Source: Candidatus Opimibacter skivensis (lineage in GTDB: Bacteria; Bacteroidota; Bacteroidia; Chitinophagales; Saprospiraceae). From it: 64,000 bases of DNA. Every line of letters starts with the position of its first letter. Within the stretch, counting starts at the first letter, position 1. The notes below the pieces were generated by a model. It had not been told where the DNA came from. It did not search any database and saw nothing but the letters and a program-made list of their open reading frames with translations. The stretch is taken from contig JADKGY010000008.1 of the NCBI GenBank assembly GCA_016722045.1, positions 530,157-594,156 on the forward strand, in the 5' to 3' direction. This document shows positions 53,112 to 64,000 of the stretch, piece after piece. The translations under genes were made by a program, and so were the position numbers.

Positions 53112-53642
53112 GGCTGGGCAAATGCAACAGGAATTGGTGCAACAACAAATACATACACACCATCAAGTGCAGTAGCCGGAACAACATTCTACAGAGTGTT
53201 AGTGAATGCAGCCAACAATGGATGTGACCAGGCCGTAAGCAGCAATGCAACAGCTATCATTGCACCTGATCTACTGGTGACAACACAACCAACGAATGTA
53301 AGTGAGTGTATCGGTGGAACAAACACGATGAATGTAGTGGTGACCGGAGGCTCAGGAACAATCAGCTACCAATGGCAGTCAAGTGCAGACGGACTAAGTG
53401 GTTGGGCAAATGCAACAGGAATTGGTGCAACAACAAATACATACACACCATCAAGTGCAGTAGCCGGAACAACATTCTACAGAGTATTGGTTAATGCAGC
53501 CAACAATGGATGTGATCAGGCCGTAAGTAATAATGGAATCGCAGTAATCACTCCAGACTTAGTGGTGACAACACAACCAAGTGATGTCAATGAATGTATC
53601 GGTGGAACAAACACAATGACAGTTGCGATCACAGGAGGATCA
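53112..53642 (+). CDS. Giant Ig-repeat protein, continuation (piece 4)
   Basis: About two Ig-like units in the third frame. They carry the TTFYRV and NVVVTGGSGTISYQWQ variants. The piece ends at another extra G, in tcagggcgtag (53643-53645; other units tcaggcgtag), after which homology moves to the next frame. The old frame would stop at 53781-53783. Confidence 0.7.
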
Positions 53643-53643
53643 G

Positions 53644-56600
53644 GGCGTAGTAAGCTACCAGTGGCAATCAAGCGCAGATGGAATAAGTGGCTGGGCAAAT
53701 GCAACAGGCCTTGGTGCAACAACAAATACATACACACCATCAAGTGCAGTAGCGGGAACAACATTCTACAGAGTATTGGTTAATGCAGCCAACAATGGAT
53801 GTGATCAGGCCGTAAGTAATAATGGAATCGCTGTAATCACACCGGACTTAGTCGTAACAACACAACCATCAAATGTCAATGAATGTATCGGAGGAACAAA
53901 CACCATGACTGTTGTAGTATCCGGAGGTTCAGGAACAATCAGCTATCAGTGGCAATCAAGCTCTGATGGTCTGGGTGGTTGGGCAAATGCAACAGGAAGT
54001 GGATCCACAACCTCTGTATTCACACCACCAAGTGCAGTTAGCGGAACGACATATTACAGAGTGTTGATCAATGCAGCCAATAACGGTTGCGATCAGGCCG
54101 TAAGCAACAATGGAACCGCTATAATCGCACCAGATCTAGTGGTGACAACACAACCATCAAATGTCAATGAATGTATAGGGGGCACAAACACAATGACAGT
54201 AACAGTCAGTGGAGGTTCAGGAGCAATCAGCTATCAGTGGCAATCAAGCACTGACGGAATAGGTGGCTGGACGAATGCAACGGGTCTTGGCGCAACAACA
54301 AATACATACACACCATCAAGTGCAGTAGCAGGAACGACATATTATAGAGTGCTAGTAAATGCAGCCAACAATGGTTGCGATCAGGCCGTAAGTAATAATG
54401 GAGTCGCAGTGATCAATCCTGATCTTGTTGTGACAACACAACCAAGCGATGTCAATGAGTGTATCGGAGGAACAAACACCATGACATTAACAGTCAGTGG
54501 AGGTTCAGGAGCGATCAGCTATCAGTGGCAATCAAGTGCTGACGGATCTACAGGCTGGGCAAATGCAACAGGCCCTGGCGCAACAACAAATACATATACA
54601 CCATCAAGTGCAGTAGCGGGAACAACTTATTACAGAGTACTTGTAAATGCAGCGAACAACGGTTGCGACCAGGCCGTAAGTAATAATGGAATAGCTATTA
54701 TCAATCCGGACTTAGTTGTGACAACGCAACCATCAAATGTCAATGAGTGTATTGGCGGAACAAACACGATGACAGTAACAATCACCGGTGGATCAGGCGT
54801 AGTAAGCTATCAGTGGCAATCAAGTGCTGACGGAATAAGTGGCTGGGCAAATGCAACAGGCCTTGGTGCGACAACAAACACATACACACCATCAAGTGCA
54901 GTAGCCGGAACGACATATTACAGAGTTCTTGTAAATGCAGCCAACAATGGATGTGATCAGGCCGTAAGCAATAATGGAATTGCTGTTATTAATCCTGATT
55001 TAGTGGTGACAACACAACCAAGTGATGTCAATGAGTGTATCGGTGGAACAAACACCATGACAGTTGCGATCAGTGGTGGTTCAGGAGCGATCAGCTATCA
55101 GTGGCAATCAAGTGCTGACGGATCTACAGGCTGGACAAATGCAACAGGTCTTGGCGCAACAACAAACACATACACACCATCAAGTGCAGTAGCGGGTACA
55201 ACATATTACAGAGTACTAGTAAATGCAGCTAACAATGGATGTGATCAGGCCGTAAGTAATAATGGAATTGCTGTTATCAATCCTGATCTTGTTGTGACAA
55301 CACAACCCACAAACGTAAATGAATGTATCGGCGGAACAAACACGATGAATGTAGTTGTGACAGGAGGCTCAGGAACGATCAGCTATCAATGGCAGTCAAG
55401 TGCTGACGGACTAAGTGGTTGGGCAAATGCAACAGGAATTGGTGCAACAACAAATACATACACACCATCAAGTGCAATAGCCGGAACAACATTCTACAGA
55501 GTGTTAGTGAGCGCACCAAACAATGGATGTGATCAGGCCGTAAGTAATAATGCAATCGCAGTTATCACACCGGACCTACTGGTGACAACACAACCATCAA
55601 ATGTCAATGAGTGTATCGGTGGAACAAACACAATGACAGTTGCAGTAACTGGAGGTTCAGGAGCAATCAGCTACCAATGGCAGTCAAGTGCAGACGGACT
55701 AAGTGGTTGGGCAAATGCAACAGGAATTGGTGCGACAACAAACACATACACACCATCAAGTGCAGTAGCCGGGACAACTTACTATAGAGTTCTTGTAAAT
55801 GCAGCGAACAATGGATGCGACCAGGCCGTAAGTAATAATGGAATTGCTATTATCACACCGTACTTAGTCGTAACAACACAACCAACAAATGTCAATGAAT
55901 GTATCGGCGGAACAAACACAATGACAGTAGCGATGACAGGCGGATCAGGCGTAGTCAGCTATCAGTGGCAATCAAGCGCTGACGGAATAAGCGGCTGGGC
56001 AAATGCAACAGGCCTCGGAGCAACAACAAATACATACACACCATCAAGTGCAACAGCAGGAACAACATATTACAGAGTATTGGTTAATGCAGCTAACAAT
56101 GGTTGTGATCAGGCTGTAAGTAATAATGGAATCGCTGTTATTACTCCGGACTTAGTCGTAACAACACAACCATCAAATGTCAATGAATGTATCGGTGGAA
56201 CAAACACGATGAATGTAGTGGTGACGGGAGGTTCAGGAACAATCAGCTACCAATGGCAGTCAAGTGCAGACGGACTAAGTGGTTGGGCAAATGCAACAGG
56301 AATTGGATCCACAACCTCAATATTCACACCACCAAGTGCAGTTAGCGGAACAACATATTACAGAGTGCTGATCAATGCAGCCAATAACGGATGCGATCAG
56401 GCTGTAAGCAACAATGGAACAGCTGTTATCGCACCAGACTTAGTGGTGACAACACAACCATCGAATGTAAATGAATGTATCGGAGGAACAAACACTATGA
56501 CTGTAACAGTCAGTGGAGGTTCAGGAGCAATCAGCTATCAGTGGCAATCAAGCACTGACGGAATAAGTGGCTGGGCAAATGCAACAGGCCTTGGTGCAAC

Positions 56601-56754
56601 AACAAATACATACACACCATCAAGTGCAATAGCAGGAACAACATATTACAGAGTACTGATCAATGCAGCGAACAATGGTTGCGATCAGGCGGTAAGTAAT
56701 AATGGAATCGCAGTGATCAATCCTGACCTTGTTGTGACAACACAACCAAGGTGA
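53644..56754 (+). CDS. Giant Ig-repeat protein, continuation (piece 5)
   Basis: About 11 uninterrupted Ig-like units (units 23-34 of the 288-bp block), including two of the diagnostic SGSTTSVFTPPS / GSTTSIFTPPS units. The stop TGA at 56752-56754 is created by one extra G in ccaaggtgatg (56750-56751; other units ccaagtgatg). Homology resumes without a gap in the next frame. Confidence 0.75.
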   Translation, partial: GVVSYQWQSSADGISGWANATGLGATTNTYTPSSAVAGTTFYRVLVNAANNGCDQAVSNNGIAVITPDLVVTTQPSNVNECIGGTNTMTVVVSGGSGTISYQWQSSSDGLGGWANATGSGSTTSVFTPPSAVSGTTYYRVLINAANNGCDQAVSNNGTAIIAPDLVVTTQPSNVNECIGGTNTMTVTVSGGSGAISYQWQSSTDGIGGWTNATGLGATTNTYTPSSAVAGTTYYRVLVNAANNGCDQAVSNNGVAVINPDLVVTTQPSDVNECIGGTNTMTLTVSGGSGAISYQWQSSADGSTGWANATGPGATTNTYTPSSAVAGTTYYRVLVNAANNGCDQAVSNNGIAIINPDLVVTTQPSNVNECIGGTNTMTVTITGGSGVVSYQWQSSADGISGWANATGLGATTNTYTPSSAVAGTTYYRVLVNAANNGCDQAVSNNGIAVINPDLVVTTQPSDVNECIGGTNTMTVAISGGSGAISYQWQSSADGSTGWTNATGLGATTNTYTPSSAVAGTTYYRVLVNAANNGCDQAVSNNGIAVINPDLVVTTQPTNVNECIGGTNTMNVVVTGGSGTISYQWQSSADGLSGWANATGIGATTNTYTPSSAIAGTTFYRVLVSAPNNGCDQAVSNNAIAVITPDLLVTTQPSNVNECIGGTNTMTVAVTGGSGAISYQWQSSADGLSGWANATGIGATTNTYTPSSAVAGTTYYRVLVNAANNGCDQAVSNNGIAIITPYLVVTTQPTNVNECIGGTNTMTVAMTGGSGVVSYQWQSSADGISGWANATGLGATTNTYTPSSATAGTTYYRVLVNAANNGCDQAVSNNGIAVITPDLVVTTQPSNVNECIGGTNTMNVVVTGGSGTISYQWQSSADGLSGWANATGIGSTTSIFTPPSAVSGTTYYRVLINAANNGCDQAVSNNGTAVIAPDLVVTTQPSNVNECIGGTNTMTVTVSGGSGAISYQWQSSTDGISGWANATGLGATTNTYTPSSAIAGTTYYRVLINAANNGCDQAVSNNGIAVINPDLVVTTQPR

Positions 56755-59700
56755 TGTCAATGAGTGTATCGGAGGAACAAACACCATGACAGTTGTCACC
56801 GGAGGATCAGGCGTAATCAGCTACCAATGGCAGTCAAGTGCAGACGGTATAAGTGGTTGGGCAAATGCAACAGGAATTGGTGCAACAACAAATACATACA
56901 CACCATCAAGTGCAGTAGCGGGAACAACATATTACAGAGTACTTGTGAATGCAGCCAACAATGGTTGTGATCAGGCTGTAAGTAATAATGGAATAGCTAT
57001 CATCAATCCGGACTTAGTCGTTACAACACAACCATCGAATGTCAATGAATGTATCGGTGGAACAAACACAATGACAGTAACAATCACTGGAGGTTCAGGA
57101 GCGATCACTTATCAGTGGCAATCAAGTGCTGACGGATCAACAGGCTGGACAAATGCAACAGGTCTTGGTGCAACAACAAATACATACACACCATCAAGTG
57201 CAGTAGCCGGAACGACATATTACAGAGTTCTTGTAAATGCAGCCAACAACGGTTGTGATCAGGCAGTAAGTAATAATGGAATCGCAGTTATCAATCCAGA
57301 CTTAGTTGTGACAACACAACCAAGTGATGTGAGTGAATGTATCGGTGGTACAAACACCATGACAGTTGCGATCACAGGTGGATCAGGCGTAGTAAGCTAT
57401 CAGTGGCAATCAAGTGCTGACGGATCTACAGGCTGGGCAAATGCAACAGGCCTTGGCGCAACAACAAACACATACACACCATCAAGTGCAGTAGCCGGAA
57501 CGACATATTACAGAGTTCTGGTAAATGCAGCTAACAATGGTTGTGATCAGGCTGTAAGTAACAATGGAATCGCAGTGATCAATCCTGATCTTGTTGTAAC
57601 AACACAACCAAGTGATGTCAATGAGTGTATCGGCGGAACAAACACTATGACAGTTGCGATCACTGGAGGATCAGGCGTAGTAAGCTATCAGTGGCAATCA
57701 AGTGCAGACGGATCTACAAGCTGGGCAAATGCAACAGGCCCTGGCGCAACAACAAATACATACACACCATCAAGCGCAACAGCAGGTACAACATATTACA
57801 GAGTACTAGTAAATGCAGCCAACAACGGTTGTGATCAGGCTGTAAGTAATAATGGAATCGCAGTTATCACACCGGACTTAGTCGTTACAACACAACCATC
57901 GAATGTCAATGAGTGTATCGGTGGAACAAACACCATGACAGTTGCAGTAACTGGAGGTTCAGGACTGCAAGCTATCAGTGGCAATCAAGTGCTGACGGAT
58001 CTACAGGGTTGGGCAAATGCAACAGGCCTTGGCGCAACAACAAATACATACACACCATCAAGTGCAGTAGCCGGAACAACATATTACAGAGTATTGGTTA
58101 ATGCAGCCAACAATGGCTGTGATCAGGCCGTAAGTAATAATGGAATTGCTGTTATCAATCCTGACTTAGTTGTGACAACACAACCATCAAATGTGAATGA
58201 ATGTATTGGTGGAACAAACACAATGACAGTTGCAGTAAGTGGAGGTTCAGGAGCAGTCACATATCAGTGGCAATCAAGTGCAGACGGATCAACCGGCTGG
58301 GCAAATGCAACAGGCCTTGGCGCAACAACAAACACATACACACCATCAAGTGCAGTAGCAGGAACAACATATTACAGAGTATTGGTCAATGCAGCAAACA
58401 ATGGTTGCGATCAGGCCGTAAGTAATAATGGAATCGCTGTTATCACACCGGACTTAGTCGTAACAACACAACCAAGTGATGTCAATGAATGTATCGGTGG
58501 AACAAACACCATGAATGTTGTAGTATCCGGAGGTTCAGGAACAATCAGCTATCAGTGGCAATCAAGTTCTGATGGTCTAAGTGGTTGGGTAAATGCAATA
58601 GGAAGTGGATCCACAACCTCTGTATTCACACCACCAAGTGTAGTTAGCGGAACGACATATTACAGAGTGTTGATCAATGCAGCTAATAACGGTTGCGATC
58701 AGGCTGTAAGTAATAATGGAATAGCCGTTATCGCTCCAGATTTAGTGGTGACAACACAACCATCAAATGTAAATGAATGTATCGGAGGAACAAACACAAT
58801 GACAGTAACAGTCAGTGGAGGTTCAGGAGCAATCAGCTATCAGTGGCAATCAAGTACTGACGGAATAGGTGGTTGGGCAAATGCTACGGGTCTTGGCGCA
58901 ACGACAAATACATACACACCATCAAGTGCAGTAGCCGGAACAACATATTACAGAGTTCTTGTAAATGCAGCCAACAATGGTTGCGATCAGGCCGTAAGTA
59001 ATAATGGAATCGCAGTGATCAATCCTGATCTTGTTGTGACAACACAACCAAGTGATGTCAATGAGTGTATCGGAGGAACAAACACCATGACAGTTGCGAT
59101 CACAGGTGGATCAGGCGTAGTAAGCTATCAGTGGCAATCAAGTGCTGACGGATCTACAGGCTGGGCAAATGCAACAGGCCTTGGCGCAACAACAAATACA
59201 TATACACCATCAAGTGCAGTAGCGGGAACAACTTATTACAGAGTACTTGTAAATGCAGCGAACAACGGTTGCGATCAGGCCGTAAGCAATAATGGAATTG
59301 CTGTTATCACACCGGACTTAGTCGTTACAACACAACCATCGAATGTCAATGAATGTATCGGTGGTACAAACACGATGACAGTTACGATCACAGGTGGGTC
59401 AGGTCTTGTAAGCTATCAGTGGCAATCAAGTGCTGACGGATCAACAGGTTGGGCAAATGCAACAGGCCTTGGTGCAACAACCAATATATACACACCATCA
59501 AGTGCAGTAGCGGGAACAACTTATTACAGAATACTTGTAAATGCAGCGAACAACGGTTGTGATCAGGCAGTAAGTAATAATGGTATAGCTATAATAGCCC
59601 CGGACATTTCAATAACCGCACAGCCGCAGGGTGGATTTATCTGCGAAGGCGGAAACCTGAATCTCATAGTGACAGCGAGTGGTTCGCCTGATATACATTA

Positions 59701-62700
59701 TCAATGGCAGCAGCAAACAGGGCCTTCATCATGGGTTATCGTAGGTACTGATCAATCATCCTACAATACTGGAGCCTTATCTGTAACGACGACTTATAGA
59801 GTATTTGTTAATGCAGCTGAAAGCGGTTGCGAAGATGTGTACTCTACAGATGTCACAGTTGTGGTTACGCCAGACATATCTTTTTCAACTCAACCACAAA
59901 GTATAGTTGAGTGCGTTGGTGGCAATGAGACCATGTCTTTCACAGCTATTAATGGATCAGGTCCATTAAGTTACCAATGGCAGGTAAGCGCTAATGGTAC
60001 AAGTGGGTGGACTAATATTCTGAATGAAACATCCACAACATATTTACCACCAAGTGGCGTTGCCGGAACTTTATATTACAGAGTTTTAGTAAATGCTCCA
60101 AATAATGGATGTGATCAGGCCTTAAGCAATGTAGTCAATGCCCTGATTGTGACTGACCCAATCGTGACAGTTATTACAGATGATAATGAGATATGTGATG
60201 GCGGTGTAACTATTTTACATAGCAATGTAATTGGAGGCACCGGATCAAACATTTATCAGTGGCAACAATTAATAAATCTTGTATGGACCAATATTAATGG
60301 AGCTAATAATGCTGATTATTCAACGGGTATTTTGGGCGCCGGTAGTTACTCCTACAGAGTTTTAGTGACACAAGACACAGGTTGTGATGGCATGAGTGTT
60401 GCCGAAGTCATTCAAGTCAATAATGATCCACAGGTATTTGACAGCGTTGATGACAATGAGATATGTGATGGTGGAACTACCACATTACATAGTGAAGTGA
60501 TAGGTGGTGCCGGTGGAAACAATTACCAATGGCAACAATTAATTGCCGGTCTATGGGTGAATATAACGAATGCCAATTCGCCTGATTACACTACGAACAT
60601 TCTTGCAGAAGGTTCATACACATATCGTGTAGTTGTCACCCAGGATGCAGGATGCCAGGGGGTAAGCAGTGGACAGGAAATACTAGTAAATGCGGATCCA
60701 CAGGTTTATGACAATGCAGATGATAATGAGATTTGTGATGGTGGAACTACGACGTTACATAGTGAAGTAATCGGTGGTGCCGGCGGGAATAGTTATCAAT
60801 GGCAACAATTGATTTCAGGATCATGGATTAATATTTTGAATGCAAATAATCCTGATTATACAACTGACATACTGAATGTCGGATCCTATGAGTACAGGGT
60901 GATCGTTACACAAGATGCAGGTTGTGATGGTTTTAGTGACGGTGAAGTGATAATAGTTAATTCAGATCCTCAGGTTTTTGATTCAGCAGAGGATAATAAT
61001 ATTTGCGAAGGTGGTACGACAACATTGCACAGTGAAGTAATCGGTGGAGCAGGAAGCAACAACTACCAGTGGCAGGAATTAGTTTCAACTATATGGGTTG
61101 ATATCTTTGGTGCAAACGGCCAGGACTATACAACTGATGTATTGAATGTTGGTTCCTTCACATATCGTGTAGTTGTAATGCAGGATGCAGGTTGCGAAGG
61201 TGTGAGTGATGGTGAGACAATTGATGTCAATTCTGATCCTGTTGTAACTGATAGTGCTGATGATCACGAAATATGTGATGGAGGTACGACAACATTGCAT
61301 AGTGATGTTACCGGAGGTGCCGGCCAAAATAATTACCAATGGCAAATTTTGGATGGAACCAACTGGATAGATATATTCAATGCAAACGGTCCTGATTACA
61401 CAACAGAAATTCTCCTGGCAGGTACCTATACATATCGTGTTGTAGTAATACAAGATGCAGGTTGTGAAGGTGTCAGCGATGGTGAAATCATAGTTGTCAA
61501 CAATGATCCTGCCGTATTCGACAATGCAGATGACAATGAATTCTGTGATGGCGGTTTCACGACACTGCACAGTGAAGTACTTGGCGGCGCCGGAAGTAAT
61601 AACTATCAATGGCAGCAATTGATCGCTGGTTCCTGGGTAGACATCTTTGGTGCAAATAGCCCTGATTATACAACTGATATTTTGTCAACCGGTAGCTACA
61701 CCTACAGAATAGTTGTTCTTCAGGATGCTGGTTGTGAGTCTGCAAGTGATGGCGAATTGATTATTGTCAATCCTGATCCCGAAGTCTTTGACAATGCAGA
61801 TGATAATGAATTCTGCGAAGGTGGCCAGACAACCTTGCATAGTGAAATCATTGGCGGAGCAGGAATAAATAACTATCAATGGCAGCAATTAAGTGGTGGT
61901 GTATGGTCAAATATATTTAATGCAAATGGACCGGATTATACAACCGAAATACTAAATGCAGGCAATTATTCATACCGGGTAGTGGTGACTCAGGATTCGG
62001 GTTGTGAAGGTGTCAGTGATGGTGAAGATATTTTGGTAAATAACGATCCACAGGTATTTCTTAATGCAGAAGATAATGAGATATGTGAAGGTGGTGTAAC
62101 CTCTATATATAGTGTTGTCGTTGGTGGTGCGGGAATGAATTTCTATCAGTGGCAGGAATTATCAGGAGGCCTATGGATTGATATTTTCGGTGCAAACGGT
62201 GAAAATTACACAACCGAAATTCTGGGCGAAGGAAGTTATACATACAGAGTTATAGTCAATCAGGATGCAGGATGTAGTAGCGAAAGTGCAGGAGAGACGA
62301 TCATTGTAAATGGAGATCCTGAAGTTTATGACAATGCTAATTTTAATCAGATTTGTGAAGGTGGTTCCGCTACACTTCAGAGTGAAGTTGTAGGAGGTGC
62401 TGGTGGAAATAATTATCAATGGCAGGAATTATCAGGTGGGGTATGGATTGATATTTTCGGTGCAAATGCAGATAGTTATATTACTGAAATATTGCCTCCC
62501 GGAAGTTATTCATATCGCGTCGTTGTCAATCAGGATGCAGGCTGCGAAGGCGTCAGTGACGGCGAAACTATTGTGGTCACTGCTGATCCACAGGTTTTTG
62601 ATAGCGCCGATGATAATGAGTTTTGCAGTGGTGGTTCCACAACATTGCATACTGAAGTAGTAGGTGGCGCAGGTGGCAACAACTATCAGTGGCAGACTTT

Positions 62701-64000
62701 AATAGAAGGGGTTTGGATTGATGTATTTGGTGCAACAGGAACCGATTATACCACTGATCTTTTAGATGCAGGTACATATACATACCGGGTAGTAGTTACA
62801 CAAAACGGAGGTTGCGAAAATGTAAGTGATGGACAGATTATCGTTGTCACTGCTGATCCTCAGGTAATTATCAATGCAGATGATTATGAGTTCTGTGAAG
62901 GCGGAAGTACAAATTTACATTCACAGGTTACTGGCGGATCAGGCGCAGCTAATTATCAATGGCAACAATTATTACAAGGTGTATGGATTGATTTATTCCT
63001 GGCTAATAGCTCAGACTATACAAGTGAACTTTTGGATGCAGGAACATATACATACAGAGTTGTTGTGACTCAGGATGCTGGCTGTGAAGCCATAAGCAAC
63101 GAAGTCATACTTGTTGTAAATGCGGATCCGATAGTAACTGACAATGCTGACCAAAATATTATCTGTGATGGTGGCATAGCTATCCTTCATAGCCAGGTTA
63201 CGGGCGGAGCTGGAATAAATAATTACCAATGGCAGGAATTATTGGGAGGTCTTTGGATTGATATTTTCTCAGCCAATAGTGCAGATTATAGTACTGGCTC
63301 GCTTAGTATTGGAAGCTACATATATAGAGTTATTGTGACACAGGATGCAGGCTGTGAAGGCGTAAGCAATGGACAAACAATTAATGTTACTCCAGACTTA
63401 AATATATCAGGCCAGCCTTCAAACGTAAATGAATGCGTAGGTGGAACAAACGTAATGACAGTTGTAGTCACAGGCGGTGCAGGTGTTATAAGTTACCAAT
63501 GGCAATCAAGCCCCAATGGAACAAGTGGTTGGGTTAATGCAGCAGGAATTGGATCTACAACCGGAACATTTACACCTCCAAGTGTTATAGCAGGAACCAC
63601 ATTCTATAGGGTATTAGTCAATGCAGCTAATAACGGTTGTGATCAGGCCATAAGCATTAATGCCACAGCTGTAATCACTCCGGACTTAGTTATAACAACA
63701 CAACCTACAAACGTAAATGAATGCGTAGGTGGAACAAACACAATGAATGTAGTTGTGACGGGTGGTTCAGGAACAATCAGCTACCAATGGCAGTCAAGTG
63801 CAGATGGTATAAGTGGTTGGGCAAATGCAACAGGCTTAGGTGCTACAACATCAACATACACACCATCAAGTGCAGTAGCCGGAACGACATTCTACAGAGT
63901 ACTTGTGAATGCAGCCAACAATGGATGTGATCAGGCTGTAAGCAGCAATGCAACAGCTATCATTACACAAGACCTTGTCATCACGACACAACCAACAGAC
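56753..64000 (+). CDS. Giant Ig-repeat protein, continuation to window edge (piece 6, 3' partial)
   Basis: The frame is the same as that of the N-terminal piece and stays open to base 64000. It holds units 34-43 of the 288-bp block (to 59602), one QP(Q)GG-type unit (59603-59870), one ECVGG unit, 12 units of a 270-bp acidic family (60155-63394) and two more ECVGG units plus a partial third. A compensated pair of indels (one base lost near 57970, one G gained at 58006-58008) scrambles about 13 residues (LQAISGNQVLTDLQ in place of AISYQWQSSADGST) without a stop. No C-terminal sorting or gliding-motility-type domain is reached in the window. Confidence 0.88.
60155..63394 (+). repeat. Ig-like block of 12 acidic 270-bp units
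   Basis: Twelve units occupy exactly 12 x 270 bp with no net indel. They open DPQVFDNADDNE(I/F)C(D/E)GG, carry LHSEV(I/V)GGAG and NNYQWQ(Q/E)L, then YTYRVVVTQDAGC. Acidic residues cluster just before the first cysteine in most units. Sequence divergence between units is moderate although length is fixed. Confidence 0.92.

Larger units (their letters stand above)
47225..59602 (+). repeat. 43-copy 288-bp Ig-like array with an 8-unit (2304 bp) higher-order repeat
   Basis: The 96-residue units read TTQPSNVNECIGGTNTMTV, GGSGAISYQWQSS, GATTNTYTPSSAVAGTTYY, NAANNGCDQAVSNNG. The length of 12378 bp equals 43 x 288 minus one short unit (-3, near 48200), two codon losses (-6) and a net +3 from frame-breaking indels. 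A diagnostic unit (SGSTTSVFTPPS, YYRVLINAANN, IAP) is found at units 8, 16, 24, 32 and 40; its ggatcc lies at 49394, 51698, 54001, 56305 and 58607, spaced 2304, 2303, 2304 and 2302 bp. Units 9, 17, 25, 33 and 41 all carry SSTDG. Confidence 0.95.

Noticed and set aside
51700..56760. Programmed ribosomal frameshifting to explain the broken frame
   Set aside because: The shifts differ in position and type, lack a shared slippery heptamer with downstream structure, and match simple indels against sister units.
51835..56786. Independent genes starting at 51835, 52193, 53046, 53623 or 56786
   Set aside because: All candidate starts are inside Ig-like units, without signal peptide, leader or terminator between them; homology is continuous across every break.
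47225..59602. Regular tandem repeats as a CRISPR array or non-coding satellite
   Set aside because: Units are 288 bp, wholly coding, with no short repeat/variable spacer structure and no cas genes.
61085..61618. 177-codon minus-strand frame in the 270-bp block
   Set aside because: It is the antisense of conserved Ig-like repeats, repeats with the same period, and has no domain of its own.

Overview
The window is probably from a member of the Bacteroidota, most likely a Saprospiraceae-like marine or environmental lineage. The evidence is a type IX secretion (T9SS) C-terminal sorting domain, HYR-like, GEVED, PKD-like and SdrD-B-like surface modules, a Bacteroidota-style lipoprotein signal, A-rich leaders without clear Shine-Dalgarno sites, and intermediate GC. 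The family assignment is inference. Almost all of the 64 kb encodes very large, modular, secreted or surface proteins.

Layout. (1) 2-6547: a 5'-truncated T9SS protein with HYR-like repeats. (2) 7262-12388: a signal peptide and an ice-binding (DUF3494-type) domain joined to the same ~3.9 kb C-terminal module that ends gene 1. The two copies (2641-6547 and 8482-12388) are near-identical with no net indel. (3) 12676-19233: a von Willebrand A-domain protein with 11 HYR-like repeats, PKD-like and SdrD-B-like domains and a beta-helix-like end. A perfect bidirectional terminator separates it from a convergent minus-strand pair: a small lipoprotein (19331-19642) and the glycolytic phosphoglycerate mutase gpmI (19777-21294), the only housekeeping gene. 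(4) From 22025 past the right edge: one giant gene of at least ~13,990 codons. It has an export signal, a DUF7948-like domain, an SBBP-like propeller, a GEVED domain, a few HYR-like repeats and about 135 Ig-like repeats of 89-96 residues.

The most unusual structure is inside the giant gene. Its Ig-like repeats form blocks of distinct families. The block at 47225-59602 is 43 tandem copies of a 288-bp unit, and these are organised into a higher-order repeat of exactly 8 units (2304 bp), marked by a diagnostic variant at units 8, 16, 24, 32 and 40. A smaller 5-unit (1335 bp) duplication lies in the 22-copy block at 38525-44440, and an older ~10-unit periodicity spans 33-38 kb. This resembles satellite-DNA evolution inside a bacterial coding sequence.

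The giant frame is broken several times between 51.7 and 56.8 kb. Each break can be traced to a 1-2 nt indel against neighbouring units, and the original frame is recovered for the last 7 kb. I therefore read it as one gene with consensus errors or very recent lesions, not as many genes. The proteins probably act together at the cell surface in adhesion, ice or particle binding, and matrix building; that role is inferred from domains only.
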